From the NCBI GenBank assembly GCA_043554545.1, contig CP121337.1, forward strand, positions 3,782,001-3,846,000: a DNA stretch of 64,000 bases. The letters are read 5' to 3'. The first letter of the stretch is position 1. Each line of letters starts with the position of its first letter. Positions 1 to 9,006 of this stretch are shown in pieces. A model generated the notes under the pieces. It ran no database searches. It worked only from the letters and a program-made list of their open reading frames with translations, and had not been told where the DNA came from. The position numbers were made by a program, and so were the translations under genes. The DNA comes from UBA7330 sp043554545 (GTDB lineage Bacteria > Bacteroidota > Bacteroidia > Cytophagales > Cyclobacteriaceae).

Positions 1-855
1 ATCTGTCCATCCTTCATTAGCCTTTAGGCGTCCGCCTGCAGAAACTGAGGACTCAAGGGTTCTCATCACTGTGGTTCCTACGGCGCAAACTCGTTTTTTA
101 TCATCTAAAGCTCTGTTAACACGTTCAGCCGTAGGCTCATTAACCATGTAGTTTTCAGAGTCCATTTTATGCTTGGTCAGATCCTCTACATCAACGGGTC
201 TAAAAGTCCCAAGTCCAATGTGTAAAGTTATTGGCTCGATATCTACCCCATTAATCTCCAGACGCTTCATTACCTGCTTGGTAAAATGTAATCCTGCAGT
301 AGGTGCAGCCACAGCACCAATATTTTTGGCATAGATCGTTTGAAATCGTTCTCTATCTTCTGGTTCAGCTTTACGATTGATAAACTTAGGCAAAGGCGTC
401 TCACCGAGTCGGTCAATCATTTTGTAGAAATCTGTTTCATCTCCATCAAATAAGAATCTGATCGTTCTTCCTCTGGATGTTGTATTGTCAATTACCTCAG
501 CAACAAGCTCACCTTCTCCAAAATATAGTTTATTACCAACTCGGATCTTTCTCGCAGGATCTACAAGCACATCCCAAAGTTTCATCTCTTTGTTGAGTTC
601 TCTTAAAAGAAATACTTCAATTTTAGCTCCTGTCTTTTCTTTATTTCCATATAACCTTGCTGGAAAGACTCGCGTGTCATTGATGACCATCACATCATCC
701 TCACTGAAATAATCAACCGCATCTTTAAATATCTTATGCTCAATTTCACCAGTATCCCGATGCAATACCATCAAACGAGATTCATCTCTGTTCTCAGTTG
801 GATGAAGTGCAATAGCACTGGTAGGCAAGTCGAATTTAAATTCAGATAATTTCAT
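1..855 (-). CDS. queA: S-adenosylmethionine:tRNA ribosyltransferase-isomerase (QueA), 3' end cut off by window edge
   Basis: An open frame on the minus strand starts at ATG 855 (MKLSEFKFDLP) and runs through the left edge, giving 285 residues of a family that is usually about 350. The N-terminal part reads FDLP, HPTENRDESRL, VINDTRVFPARL and, further on, GAVAAPTAGLHFT, which are hallmark QueA segments. QueA transfers and isomerises the ribosyl part of SAM onto preQ1 at the wobble position of GUN-anticodon tRNAs, the step before the last in queuosine synthesis, in the cytoplasm. It is divergent from the permease gene at 1021. The missing C-terminus lies outside the window; nothing suggests it is broken. 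Identification is secure from the motifs. Confidence 0.95.
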   Translation of the reverse strand, partial: MKLSEFKFDLPTSAIALHPTENRDESRLMVLHRDTGEIEHKIFKDAVDYFSEDDVMVINDTRVFPARLYGNKEKTGAKIEVFLLRELNKEMKLWDVLVDPARKIRVGNKLYFGEGELVAEVIDNTTSRGRTIRFLFDGDETDFYKMIDRLGETPLPKFINRKAEPEDRERFQTIYAKNIGAVAAPTAGLHFTKQVMKRLEINGVDIEPITLHIGLGTFRPVDVEDLTKHKMDSENYMVNEPTAERVNRALDDKKRVCAVGTTVMRTLESSVSAGGRLKANEGWTD

Positions 856-953
856 ATTGTTAATTTATGTATTACTTCGAAGCTGTTCTTTCAAAAACCC
901 TGTACAATTGATTAACTTCGATGTATCAAATTAGAGGAGATTAATTAAGTCCG

Positions 954-961
954 CAAAATTA
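954..961 (-). promoter_or_regulatory. Putative -7 promoter element for queA
   Basis: The minus strand reads TAATTTTG, an exact fit to the Bacteroidota -7 consensus TAnnTTTG, about 95 bases upstream of the queA start. No good -33 TTTG is seen at the right distance, so this call is tentative. Confidence 0.35.
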
Positions 962-1020
962 GTAAAATGTTTTCTTATAGTAGAACACTAGAGCCAGGAA
1001 CTACGTTCTAATTTTATTCA

Positions 1021-2274
1021 ATGGCATTAATCATTAAACTTATTTTAGAAAGTTTTCGTTTCGCCTGGAACGCTTTAACAAGTAATCTTCTTAGGACTTT
1101 CCTTTCTTTGCTAGGCGTTACGATAGGTATTTTTGCGATTATTTCTGTTTTTACGCTTGTAGATTCTCTCGAAACAAGTATTAAAAGCAGTCTGAGTTTT
1201 CTGGGTACCAATAACATAACTGTAGATAAATTTCCTTATGAATTTGGAAATGGACAATACCCCTGGTGGAAGTATGTACAGCGTCCAAACCCGACCTATA
1301 ACGAATATCAATTTTTGACCTCCAGTCTTACTAATGCAAGTGACCTTACCATTTCTGCCAATCGAGGAGGAGTAACCGCTAAATATAAAAGCTCAAGTAG
1401 TACAGGGGTAAACCTCATGGGGGTGGTTTATGAACATAAAAATGTTTTTGAAATACCAATAGTAAATGGTCGTTACTTCACACCTGATGAAGCCAGTAGT
1501 GGCAGAAATGTTGCCGTCATTGGTCATCGGATCAAAGATGATCTGTTTCAGGACCTGGAACCACTTGGCAGACAAATAAAAATCAAGGGGTTAAACTTTT
1601 ACATAATAGGGGTAATGGAAGAGGAAGGTGAAAGCTTCATTGGCACTCCAAGTCATGATGACCAGATATACCTACCATTCAAATCATTTAGTAAGCTGTA
1701 TCGGGTGGCAAGAAGATACGGAATTCAACCCACTATCACATTAAAAGGTTTTGAAGAGGATATAGGCCTGGTTGAGTTAGAATCTGAATTGCGGGGACTA
1801 ATGAGGATAAAGCGAGGCTTAAAGCCAAAAGAGGGTGATTCTTTTGCCCTTAACAGACCTGAAGCCATCTCTAATTTTATTGGATCTACTTTTGATATCA
1901 TTGGAATTGCCGGATGGGTAATCGGTGGTTTTTCGATTCTTGTAGGTGGATTCGGAATTGCCAACATCATGTTTGTTTCCGTGAGGGAAAGAACCAGTAT
2001 CATTGGTATTCAAAAGTCTTTGGGAGCAAAGAACTACTTCATCCTGTTCCAGTTTCTATTTGAAGCCATTTTTTTAAGTGTCTTAGGTGGAGCCTTTGGC
2101 ATTCTACTGGTGTATCTACTCTCCTTTATCAGCCTTGGATCATTGGATCTTGTACTGACAATTAGCAATATCTTCCTTGGTATTGGAGTATCAGCATCTG
2201 TGGGAGTAATTTCAGGAATTGTCCCGGCAGCAATGGCTTCCAGGCTTGATCCTGTTATTGCCATTAGATCCTGA
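1021..2274 (+). CDS. MacB/FtsX-family ABC transporter permease
   Basis: This 417-residue protein has the MacB/FtsX permease layout: one N-terminal membrane helix at about residues 24-46, a periplasmic MacB-type domain of about 240 residues, and three C-terminal helices near 288-318, 338-370 and 380-405. The segment VRERTSIIGIQKSLGAK after the second helix is the typical cytoplasmic coupling loop of this family (usually VRERTREIGIRKALGA). Such permeases work with a separate LolD/MacB-like ATPase in lipoprotein, peptide or drug export. No ATPase gene is adjacent here, so the partner must be encoded elsewhere. It is transcribed away from queA and converges on recA with only 28 bases between. The substrate cannot be told. 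Confidence 0.88.
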   Translation: MALIIKLILESFRFAWNALTSNLLRTFLSLLGVTIGIFAIISVFTLVDSLETSIKSSLSFLGTNNITVDKFPYEFGNGQYPWWKYVQRPNPTYNEYQFLTSSLTNASDLTISANRGGVTAKYKSSSSTGVNLMGVVYEHKNVFEIPIVNGRYFTPDEASSGRNVAVIGHRIKDDLFQDLEPLGRQIKIKGLNFYIIGVMEEEGESFIGTPSHDDQIYLPFKSFSKLYRVARRYGIQPTITLKGFEEDIGLVELESELRGLMRIKRGLKPKEGDSFALNRPEAISNFIGSTFDIIGIAGWVIGGFSILVGGFGIANIMFVSVRERTSIIGIQKSLGAKNYFILFQFLFEAIFLSVLGGAFGILLVYLLSFISLGSLDLVLTISNIFLGIGVSASVGVISGIVPAAMASRLDPVIAIRS

Positions 2275-2302
2275 CAATAATTAGTACCCAATTATTAAAT
2301 TA

Positions 2303-3364
2303 CTATTCGGCTGGAGTTGGCTCAGAACTCTTTTCTTTTGACTTCTTTTTGTTCTCAGCTTCTTCAGTAATCCCGTGAATCTTAGCCTTAATTTTCAATT
2401 CTAATTCGTCCATCAACTCAGGATTATCTTCAATCAATTCTTTCACGGCATCTCTACCCTGACCTAATTTATTATCCATATATGAAAACCAGGATCCGGA
2501 TTTCTTGATAACGTCTAATTCAACACCAATATCAACAATCTCGCCTGATTTGCTTATTCCTCTTCCATACATGATATCAAATTCCACAACTTTAAATGGA
2601 GGAGCGACCTTGTTTTTAACCACCTTCACACGGGTTCTGTTACCCATGATATTATCAGCACTCTCCTTGATCTGACCAATTCGTCGAATATCCAATCGAA
2701 CAGAGGCATAAAATTTTAGCGCATTCCCTCCGGTAGTCGTTTCCGGGTTACCAAACATAACCCCAATTTTTTCTCTCAGCTGATTGATAAAAATACATGC
2801 ACATCCTGTTTTGTGAATGGCCCCTGTCAACTTCCTCAATGCCTGAGACATCAATCGAGCCTGAAGCCCCATTTTGCTATCTCCCATTTCTCCTTCAAGC
2901 TCCCCTCTGGGAACCAATGCAGCTACGGAATCAATAACGATGATATCAATAGCCCCAGAGCGTATCAGATGTTCTGCTATCTCCAGCGCTTGCTCTCCGT
3001 TGTCAGGCTGTGAGATCAACAAGTTTTCTGTGTCAATACCCAACTTCTCTGCATAACTCTTATCAAAAGCATGCTCTGCATCAATAATGGCTGCCAGGCC
3101 TCCCTTTTTCTGTGCCTCCGCAATGCAATGCATAGCTAGGGTAGTTTTACCGGAAGATTCAGGACCGTAAACTTCAATGACCCTGCCTTTTGGAATCCCT
3201 CCTACACCAAGCGCCATATCCAAACCTAAAGAACCGGTAGAAATAGTTGGTACATCGAGTACTTTGTTATCACTCAACTTCATGATCGTACCTTTACCGT
3301 AGGTTTTCTCTAACTTATCTATGGTTAGTTGAAGTGCTTTGAGTTTTTCTGTATTATCAGCCAT
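2303..3364 (-). CDS. recA: Recombinase RecA
   Basis: RecA of 353 residues, the normal length. It forms ATP-dependent filaments on single-stranded DNA, catalyses strand exchange in recombinational repair, and promotes LexA-type autocleavage. Walker A GPESSGKTT is at residues 67-75 and Walker B IIVIDSV at 141-147; the loop segments GNPETTTGGNALKFYASVR and the MAW-like region are present. The C-terminus is a charged, flexible tail (ENKKKSKEKSSEPTPAE), as usual. It is a monocistronic gene with its own -7 element, converging with the permease gene and divergent from the peptidase gene at 3582. No SOS-box-like palindrome was recognised upstream. Confidence 0.98.
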   Translation of the reverse strand: MADNTEKLKALQLTIDKLEKTYGKGTIMKLSDNKVLDVPTISTGSLGLDMALGVGGIPKGRVIEVYGPESSGKTTLAMHCIAEAQKKGGLAAIIDAEHAFDKSYAEKLGIDTENLLISQPDNGEQALEIAEHLIRSGAIDIIVIDSVAALVPRGELEGEMGDSKMGLQARLMSQALRKLTGAIHKTGCACIFINQLREKIGVMFGNPETTTGGNALKFYASVRLDIRRIGQIKESADNIMGNRTRVKVVKNKVAPPFKVVEFDIMYGRGISKSGEIVDIGVELDVIKKSGSWFSYMDNKLGQGRDAVKELIEDNPELMDELELKIKAKIHGITEEAENKKKSKEKSSEPTPAE

Positions 3365-3391
3365 TTTGAATGAATTTTTCCATTTGAATCA

Positions 3392-3399
3392 CAAAAGTA
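3392..3399 (-). promoter_or_regulatory. Putative -7 promoter element for recA
   Basis: The minus strand reads TACTTTTG, an exact TAnnTTTG match 28 bases upstream of the recA start codon. A clear -33 TTTG is not seen, so this is a moderate call. Confidence 0.45.
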
Positions 3400-3581
3400 T
3401 ATAACTATGCTAATAATTTATGCATTTTAGCTAAAAATATTAGCATTTTACGAAGCCGAGCAAGCCGAACCGTTTTTTATTAAAAATAACAAAAACAGTA
3501 ATCAAACTACAAATTAGTGGAAAGTATTTCTAACATATATCAGACGTAATCAATTAATTTGCAAATTAGTTCGAAGTTTTG

Positions 3582-4595
3582 ATGAAGAAGAAAATACTCC
3601 TCGCAACCCTGGCAATAATAATTGTACTGGTATTATTTAATGTGCAGTTAATCCACTACGGAATCTATCAGGGGTTAGGCCAATTGAAAGTAATCTGGAA
3701 TGCCCAACCTGTTTCAGAAATACTGGATGACAAGGACCAGCCTGATTCACTAAAGGCAAAACTTAAATACACCTTAGATGTCCGCCAATTTGCGATTAAT
3801 GAGCTGGGTTTGCATAATTCAGACAACTACACGACCTACTATGATCAGGGAGGAAAGCCTATCCTATGGAATGTGACCGCTTCTGAAGCCTACGAACTAA
3901 AACCCTATTTATGGAAATTTCCCATTCTTGGTTCTGTACCATATAAAGGGTTCTTTGATTTAGCTAAAGCGATTAAGGAAAGAGATAAATTAAAAGAAAT
4001 GGGTTACGATTCAAGGATTCGTGTTGTGAGCGGCTGGTCAACCCTCGGCATATTAAAGGACCCAATTCTTTCTAATATGCTAGATCGAGGGGAAGGGCAG
4101 TTAGCTGAAGTGATCATTCATGAATTGGTACACTCCACCATCTTCATCAAAAACGAGATTGTATTCAATGAAAACCTCGCTTCATTCTTAGGTGAAGAAG
4201 CAGCTCAGATATTTTTAGCTGAATACTTTGGAGATTCATCCAAACAACTAGAGGCTTATAAAAACGAACTGGAGGACAGCAAAAGCTTCAAAAAATACCT
4301 TTTTGCAGGCACCAAGCAGCTAGATAGCCTTTATGAAGTGATGAAAGGGAAACCAGACAGTCTAAAAAGCATAAAAAAACATCAATTCATTTCATCAATT
4401 GCTAAGGCTATTGATACCGTGAGTTTCCATCAAGGTAAATATTATCAGATCTTCGATAAAGCACTTCCTAATAATGCATACTTCATGTCCTTTATGAGAT
4501 ACCATTCTAAAGAAGACTCGTTACGGACAGCACTTAAACAGTTCGACGGAAACATTGTAAATATGATCGACGCATTAAAAACTCAGTATGAGTAA
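3582..4595 (+). CDS. Putative membrane-anchored zinc aminopeptidase (COG4324-like)
   Basis: The 337-residue protein starts with a Lys-rich end and one hydrophobic segment (about residues 5-22), so it is probably anchored in the inner membrane facing the periplasm. A zincin motif HELVH lies at about 180-184, with a downstream FNENLASFLGEEAA segment whose Glu is the likely third zinc ligand. That pattern matches the putative aminopeptidase family COG4324/PF10023, recognised from memory and not searched. The frame also allows a TTG start at 3579, but the ATG directly after it gives the more usual Met-Lys-Lys signal-anchor start. It is transcribed alone, divergent from recA. Substrate unknown. 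Confidence 0.75.
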   Translation: MKKKILLATLAIIIVLVLFNVQLIHYGIYQGLGQLKVIWNAQPVSEILDDKDQPDSLKAKLKYTLDVRQFAINELGLHNSDNYTTYYDQGGKPILWNVTASEAYELKPYLWKFPILGSVPYKGFFDLAKAIKERDKLKEMGYDSRIRVVSGWSTLGILKDPILSNMLDRGEGQLAEVIIHELVHSTIFIKNEIVFNENLASFLGEEAAQIFLAEYFGDSSKQLEAYKNELEDSKSFKKYLFAGTKQLDSLYEVMKGKPDSLKSIKKHQFISSIAKAIDTVSFHQGKYYQIFDKALPNNAYFMSFMRYHSKEDSLRTALKQFDGNIVNMIDALKTQYE

Positions 4596-4642
4596 GCTCA
4601 TTAAGAAATTGTTACCTTTTTAACATAAAACTGATTTCTCTT

Positions 4643-4650
4643 TATTTTTG
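4643..4650 (+). promoter_or_regulatory. Putative -7 promoter element for the two-component operon
   Basis: TATTTTTG matches TAnnTTTG about 115 bases upstream of the response regulator start. That would give an unusually long leader, and no -33 element is at the right spacing, so confidence is low. Confidence 0.3.
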
Positions 4651-4765
4651 AATATCATCGAGTTGAAGATGAGTATTGTCACCCCATGATTAAAATTAAT
4701 CCTCATTGATTAACCAATTGTGAATTAATAATTAAGTTAGTTTTACTTACAAACAACCAAACATC

Positions 4766-5452
4766 ATGTCGAAACACAACCAAAAAGTACTGGTAGTAGA
4801 TGATGAAGCAGATATTCTGGAATTGCTCAAATACAATTTGATCAAAGAAGGATATGAAGTAAAAACCGCATTAGATGGAATAAAGGCTGTTGATATAGCT
4901 AAATCTTTTATCCCGGACCTCATTATTCTTGACATCATGATGCCCAAGCAGGATGGTGTGGAGACATGCAGACAGGTTAGGGAAATACCGGAACTGATCA
5001 ATGTATTTGTGATTTTCCTTACTGCCCGATCCGAAGAATACTCAGAAGTTGCTGCATTTGAAATGGGTGCTGATGACTATATCACCAAACCAATCAAGCC
5101 CCGTGCTTTAGTAAGTCGTATCAATGCGCTATTCAGAAGGGAATCAAAAAAGAAAAAAGAATCCAATAAAATCAACATTGGAGATTTGGTTGTTGACCGT
5201 TCTAGCTATACGGTGATGGTTGGTGAAAAAACGATATCCCTTCCCAAAAAAGAATTTGAATTGTTGTTTTTCCTTGCACAACATCCTGGCAAAGTTTTTA
5301 GCAGGGACGAGTTGCTGCAAAATATCTGGGGCACCGATGTCTATGTACTTGCCCGCACAGTGGATGTACATATTCGGAAAGTTCGAGAAAAGATTGGCGA
5401 AGGTTTTATTTCGACAATCAAGGGGGTGGGCTATAAATTTGACATCAACTAG
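4766..5452 (+). CDS. PhoB/OmpR-family response regulator
   Basis: A 228-residue response regulator. The receiver domain (about 1-125) has the acidic pair D12/D13, phosphoacceptor D56 in IILDIMMPKQDG and the conserved Lys K108 in YITKPIKP. The C-terminal winged-helix DNA-binding domain (about 130-228) ends with the typical segment VDVHIRKVREKIGEGFISTIKGVGYKF. It should be phosphorylated by the histidine kinase encoded 11 bases downstream and then act as a transcription factor. The pair resembles PhoB-PhoR in architecture, but no pst or phosphatase genes are nearby, so phosphate control is only a guess and no symbol is given. Confidence 0.93.
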   Translation: MSKHNQKVLVVDDEADILELLKYNLIKEGYEVKTALDGIKAVDIAKSFIPDLIILDIMMPKQDGVETCRQVREIPELINVFVIFLTARSEEYSEVAAFEMGADDYITKPIKPRALVSRINALFRRESKKKKESNKINIGDLVVDRSSYTVMVGEKTISLPKKEFELLFFLAQHPGKVFSRDELLQNIWGTDVYVLARTVDVHIRKVREKIGEGFISTIKGVGYKFDIN

Positions 5453-5463
5453 CTATTAATATT

Positions 5464-6540
5464 ATGCTGATCAACTCCAGGGCGGTAGCACTGCTTCTTG
5501 CCATATTGATTTCAGTAATCACTACTGCGTTCTTGTCATTGACTGATGATGCGATGCAGTCTGGATTAGTTATTTGCTTTTTACTCTCCTTCTCCTCTTC
5601 TTATATTCTGATTCGTATTTCACTTGAATTTCTCTTTTTCCGACAGATTAAAGAGATCCATGATGCGCTACAAAACATTAAATCCCAGGACCTCTCCTTT
5701 ATCACAAAGGGTTCTGGAACTTCCGCTTCTCTTAACCCCTTGAAAAGAATCAATAAAGAAATTTTCAGTTTCGCTGAGAAAAAACAGGCAGAGATTAGCG
5801 AATTAAAACGAATGGAAGCATTTCGGAGAGAATTCATCGCCGATGTTTCCCACGAGCTTAAGACACCCCTTTTTGCTGCTCAGGGATTTGTACATACACT
5901 ACTTGATGGTGCAGTAAAAGACAAGTCGGTAAGGAAAAAATTCCTTAAAAAGGCTGCCAAGAGCCTTGATGGACTTGATATCCTGGTTCAGGACTTGCTA
6001 ACTATTTCACAACTTGAAACCGGCGAAATAAAAATGCATTTTGAATACTTTGACATGTGCGAGCTCTGCAATGAAGTATTTGATCAACTGGAAAGCAAGG
6101 CAGAGAAAGGTAAGATCACCTTAAAAATTGATGCGGATAAAAATACACGGATGTTTGTCTTTGCAGATTACAGGAGGATCTATCAGGTACTGATCAATCT
6201 GGTCTCTAATGGCATCAAATATACAAAATCAGGCGGAACAGTCTCTGTAAGCTTTAAGGAAGTTGAAGGAAAAATACTGACCTCAGTAAGTGACAATGGA
6301 AGAGGTATCCCGGAAGATGATTTATCAAGAATATTCGAAAGATTTTATCGGGTAGACAAAAGCAGATCCAAAGAAAAGGGAGGCACTGGCCTTGGACTTT
6401 CGATCGTTAAGCATATCCTTGAAGGACACACTACCACAATCGAAGTAGAAAGTACGTTGAAGAAGGGATCAATCTTTAGCTTTGCACTAAAAAAAGGGAA
6501 AGCCGTAGAACATCGGTTTATAGACGACGAGGACGAGTAA
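5464..6540 (+). CDS. PhoR-like sensor histidine kinase without a periplasmic sensor domain
   Basis: A 358-residue kinase with two adjacent membrane helices (about 6-25 and 34-58) joined by only a few residues, then a linker, the HisKA H-box ADVSHELKTPL with the phosphorylated His near residue 130, and a complete HATPase_c domain: N-box NLVSNGIKYTKSGG, G1 DNGRGIPEDDLSRIFERFYR and G2 GGTGLGLSIV. No HAMP, PAS or extracellular domain is evident, so it probably senses a membrane or cytoplasmic cue or uses a partner. It follows its regulator by 11 bases, and its stop codon overlaps the next start (TAATG). Confidence 0.92.
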   Translation: MLINSRAVALLLAILISVITTAFLSLTDDAMQSGLVICFLLSFSSSYILIRISLEFLFFRQIKEIHDALQNIKSQDLSFITKGSGTSASLNPLKRINKEIFSFAEKKQAEISELKRMEAFRREFIADVSHELKTPLFAAQGFVHTLLDGAVKDKSVRKKFLKKAAKSLDGLDILVQDLLTISQLETGEIKMHFEYFDMCELCNEVFDQLESKAEKGKITLKIDADKNTRMFVFADYRRIYQVLINLVSNGIKYTKSGGTVSVSFKEVEGKILTSVSDNGRGIPEDDLSRIFERFYRVDKSRSKEKGGTGLGLSIVKHILEGHTTTIEVESTLKKGSIFSFALKKGKAVEHRFIDDEDE

Positions 6541-7271
6541 TGCATAAATACATCAAGGGTCTGAAATTTGAGGATATCATCCTTAAAGAAAATGACCATT
6601 ATATCATCATTAATAAGCCACCCTATATTTCCACACTTGAGGATCGTAATGACCCTGTGGATATATTAAAGCTTGCCAGGGCGTATCACCTGGATGCGCA
6701 GGTTTGTCACAGAATTGACAAGGAGACTTCCGGTGTATTGGTTATCGCCAAGCACAGAGATGCCTATAGGCACTTCTCTGTATTATTGGAAAAACGTAGG
6801 GTGAAAAAAGTATACCACACCATAGTAGATGGCTTACATGAATTTGAAAATCTGACTGCTGACCAGCCTTTACACTCCTCTACGAACAAATCAAGAGTTG
6901 ATCCAAGAAATGGAAAACCATCATTAACATTGATGTCAACACTGGAGATATTCAAACGACACACCTTATTGAAATGCTTTCCTGTAAGCGGAAGACTTCA
7001 TCAGATTCGTGTACATGCAGCTTTTCATGAAGCACCTGTATCTGGAGATCCTGAATATGGAGGACAATACATCTATCTATCGCAGATCAAACGAAACTAC
7101 TCACTTGGCAAATGGAAAGAAGAAAAGCCATTGATCCAACGAGTAGCGTTGCATGCTCACAACATTGCCTTTCAGAATTTTGAAGGAGATGAAAAGGATG
7201 TTTTAGCTATTGAAGCACCATATCCGAAGGATTTTGCAGTCTTATTGAAGCAATTAAGAAAATACCTATGA
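6540..7271 (+). CDS. RluA-family RNA pseudouridine synthase
   Basis: A 243-residue pseudouridine synthase of the RluA/RluC/RluD family. The catalytic Asp is D60 in the HRIDKETSG motif; INKPPYI near residue 25 and GRLHQIRVHAA near 155 are the other conserved blocks. There is no N-terminal S4 RNA-binding domain, so it resembles the short RluA/TruC-like members. These enzymes convert specific uridines in rRNA or tRNA to pseudouridine; the target cannot be predicted here. The start codon overlaps the kinase stop by one base (TAATG), so the two are probably translationally coupled and cotranscribed with the two-component genes. Confidence 0.9.
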   Translation: MHKYIKGLKFEDIILKENDHYIIINKPPYISTLEDRNDPVDILKLARAYHLDAQVCHRIDKETSGVLVIAKHRDAYRHFSVLLEKRRVKKVYHTIVDGLHEFENLTADQPLHSSTNKSRVDPRNGKPSLTLMSTLEIFKRHTLLKCFPVSGRLHQIRVHAAFHEAPVSGDPEYGGQYIYLSQIKRNYSLGKWKEEKPLIQRVALHAHNIAFQNFEGDEKDVLAIEAPYPKDFAVLLKQLRKYL

Positions 7272-7283
7272 TAATATAGATTC

Positions 7284-7319
7284 TTGTTTTGCTTTTACAA
7301 AGAATAACTTCTATTTTTG
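7284..7319 (+). promoter_or_regulatory. Promoter of the rplM-rpsI-rpsB operon
   Basis: TTGTTTTG (7284-7291) supplies the -33 TTTG, and TATTTTTG (7312-7319) is an exact -7 TAnnTTTG, with 20 bases between them. Transcription would start near 7325, leaving a leader of about 47 bases before rplM. The leader contains a short CCCT/AGGG stem near 7324-7338 that might fold. Confidence 0.7.
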
Positions 7320-7371
7320 TGCTCCCTTTTCAGGAGGGTAGAAATTAATTGAATTAGTAAAACAAATCAAA

Positions 7372-7815
7372 TTGGATACTTTAAGTTATAAGACAGTATC
7401 TCTTAATAATACCACAGTTGAAAAAAACTGGGTCATCATAGATATCGAATCTAAGGTATTGGGCCGGGTAGCAAGTGAGGTAGCAAAAATCATCCGAGGT
7501 AAGCATAAAGCGGGGTATACACCTCACGTGGATTGCGGTGACAATGTAATTGTTATCAATGCGGATAAAGTGAGATTAACCGGAAAGAAATGGACGGACA
7601 AACAGTACGTTCGTCACACTTCCTATCCAGGCGGACAACGATTTGAGACCCCACTTGCAGCTAAAGCAAAGTCTTCCACACTATTGGTAGAGAGAGCTGT
7701 TAGAGGAATGCTTCCAAAAAACAGCCTGGGAAGAAAATTATTTAACAATTTACATGTGTATGAAGGAGCTGAGCATCCTCATGAAGCACAAACTCCAAAA
7801 GAAATTAAACTATAA
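7372..7815 (+). CDS. rplM: 50S ribosomal protein L13 (uL13), TTG start
   Basis: L13 of 147 residues, an early-assembly protein of the large ribosomal subunit. Recognised from VIIDIESKVLGRVASEVAKIIRGKHK, VVINADKVRLTGKKW-type blocks and the RAVRGMLPKN(S/T)LGR motif. The only start that keeps the usual N-terminus is TTG at 7372: there is no in-frame ATG before the first conserved block, and the MDTLSYKT beginning is the form I expect for Bacteroidota. It is the first gene of rplM-rpsI-rpsB-(tsf), five bases before rpsI, with a good promoter upstream. Confidence 0.96.
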   Translation: MDTLSYKTVSLNNTTVEKNWVIIDIESKVLGRVASEVAKIIRGKHKAGYTPHVDCGDNVIVINADKVRLTGKKWTDKQYVRHTSYPGGQRFETPLAAKAKSSTLLVERAVRGMLPKNSLGRKLFNNLHVYEGAEHPHEAQTPKEIKL

Positions 7816-7820
7816 CCTGA

Positions 7821-8207
7821 ATGGATATTATTAACACCATTGGGAGAAGAAAAACATCCGTAGCCAGGATTTACCTGCAAAGCGGTAAAGGTTCTATTGT
7901 TCTTAATAATAAGGACATTAAGGATTACTTCCCATCTGAAATCTTACAAACCATCGTAAAACAACCACTCGTAGCAGTAGATGTTGATGGAAATTACGAC
8001 ATCAAAGTTAATGTTGATGGTGGTGGACCTGCCGGACAGGCTGAAGCAATCAGACTTGCAATTAGCAGAGCTTTGGTAGAAATCGATGAGGAATTCAAAC
8101 CTGCTTTAAAGAAAGAAGGCTTTATGACGCGTGATTCCAGAATGGTTGAACGTAAGAAATACGGTAGAAGGAAGGCAAGAAGGAAGTTCCAATTCAGTAA
8201 ACGTTAA
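7821..8207 (+). CDS. rpsI: 30S ribosomal protein S9 (uS9)
   Basis: S9 of 128 residues. It binds the 3' major domain of 16S rRNA, and its C-terminal tail reaches the P-site tRNA. The start MDIINTIGRRKTSVAR and the end GRRKARRKFQFSKR are diagnostic; the last residues KR are the conserved tail that touches tRNA. It lies five bases after rplM, the universal L13-S9 pair, and seven bases before rpsB, so all three should be on one transcript. Confidence 0.98.
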   Translation: MDIINTIGRRKTSVARIYLQSGKGSIVLNNKDIKDYFPSEILQTIVKQPLVAVDVDGNYDIKVNVDGGGPAGQAEAIRLAISRALVEIDEEFKPALKKEGFMTRDSRMVERKKYGRRKARRKFQFSKR

Positions 8208-8214
8208 GAAATAC

Positions 8215-8979
8215 ATGGCTAAGATTGAATATAAAGATTTATTGGATGCAGGTGTTCACTTCGGACACTTAACAAGAAAGTGGAATCCAAAGATGGCACC
8301 ATACATCTTCATGGAGAAAAATGGCATCCACATCATAGATCTAAACAAGACATTGGTATGCATGGAAGAAGCCGCTAATGCGCTGAAATCTATTGTCCGG
8401 TCGGGTAGAAAGGTCATGTTTGTTGCGACCAAAAAGCAAGCAAAAGAAGCGATTGAAAGCGCAGCAAAAAACCTGAATATGCCTTTCGTCTCAGAAAGAT
8501 GGCTTGGTGGAATGCTGACAAATTTCGCGACAATCAGAAAGTCATTGAAGAAAATGGCAAGTATTGATAAGCTGATGAAAGAAGAAGCTTACCTGAACCT
8601 TGCAAAACGAGAACGTCTCATGATTACTCGTGAGCGGGAGAAATTAGAAAGAGTACTTGGAGGAATCTCGGATCTAAACCGACTTCCAGCTGCTTTGTTT
8701 GTTATCGATATTAAGAGAGAACACATTGCAGTTGCTGAGGCTAAGAAACTTAACATCCCTGTTTTTGCAATCGTAGACACAAACTCTGACCCTACGGAAG
8801 TAGACTTTCCAATACCAGGAAATGATGATGCGTGGAAGTCTATCAATCTGATTGCAGGATATGTTGCAAAATCAGCAGAAGAAGGTCTTGAAGAACGTAA
8901 AAAAGACAAAGAAGACGCTAAGCTGAAAGAGGATGAAGAAGAAAAGAAAATGGTAGATAAGAAGGAGCAAGAAGCTTAA
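8215..8979 (+). CDS. rpsB: 30S ribosomal protein S2 (uS2)
   Basis: S2 of 254 residues with the normal start MAKIEYKDLLDAGVHFGHLTRKWNPKM; the ATG at 8215 was chosen because the frame upstream is only overlap with rpsI. Blocks such as VDTNSDPTEVDFPIPGNDDA are typical. The last 35 or so residues are a Lys/Glu-rich low-complexity tail. S2 joins the small subunit late and anchors S1. The gene follows rpsI by seven bases and is separated from tsf by a strong stem-loop at 9007-9041. Confidence 0.97.
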   Translation: MAKIEYKDLLDAGVHFGHLTRKWNPKMAPYIFMEKNGIHIIDLNKTLVCMEEAANALKSIVRSGRKVMFVATKKQAKEAIESAAKNLNMPFVSERWLGGMLTNFATIRKSLKKMASIDKLMKEEAYLNLAKRERLMITREREKLERVLGGISDLNRLPAALFVIDIKREHIAVAEAKKLNIPVFAIVDTNSDPTEVDFPIPGNDDAWKSINLIAGYVAKSAEEGLEERKKDKEDAKLKEDEEEKKMVDKKEQEA

Positions 8980-9006
8980 GCTAATATTACATTTTTACAC
9001 ACTGAG

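Noticed and set aside
2275..2302. AATAATT/AATTATT hairpin between the permease gene and recA
   Set aside because: Only A-T pairs and no U-run of note; too weak to call a terminator.
8131..8214. Longer start for rpsB, 28 codons upstream
   Set aside because: The extra residues are the end of rpsI in another frame; S2 begins at the ATG at 8215.
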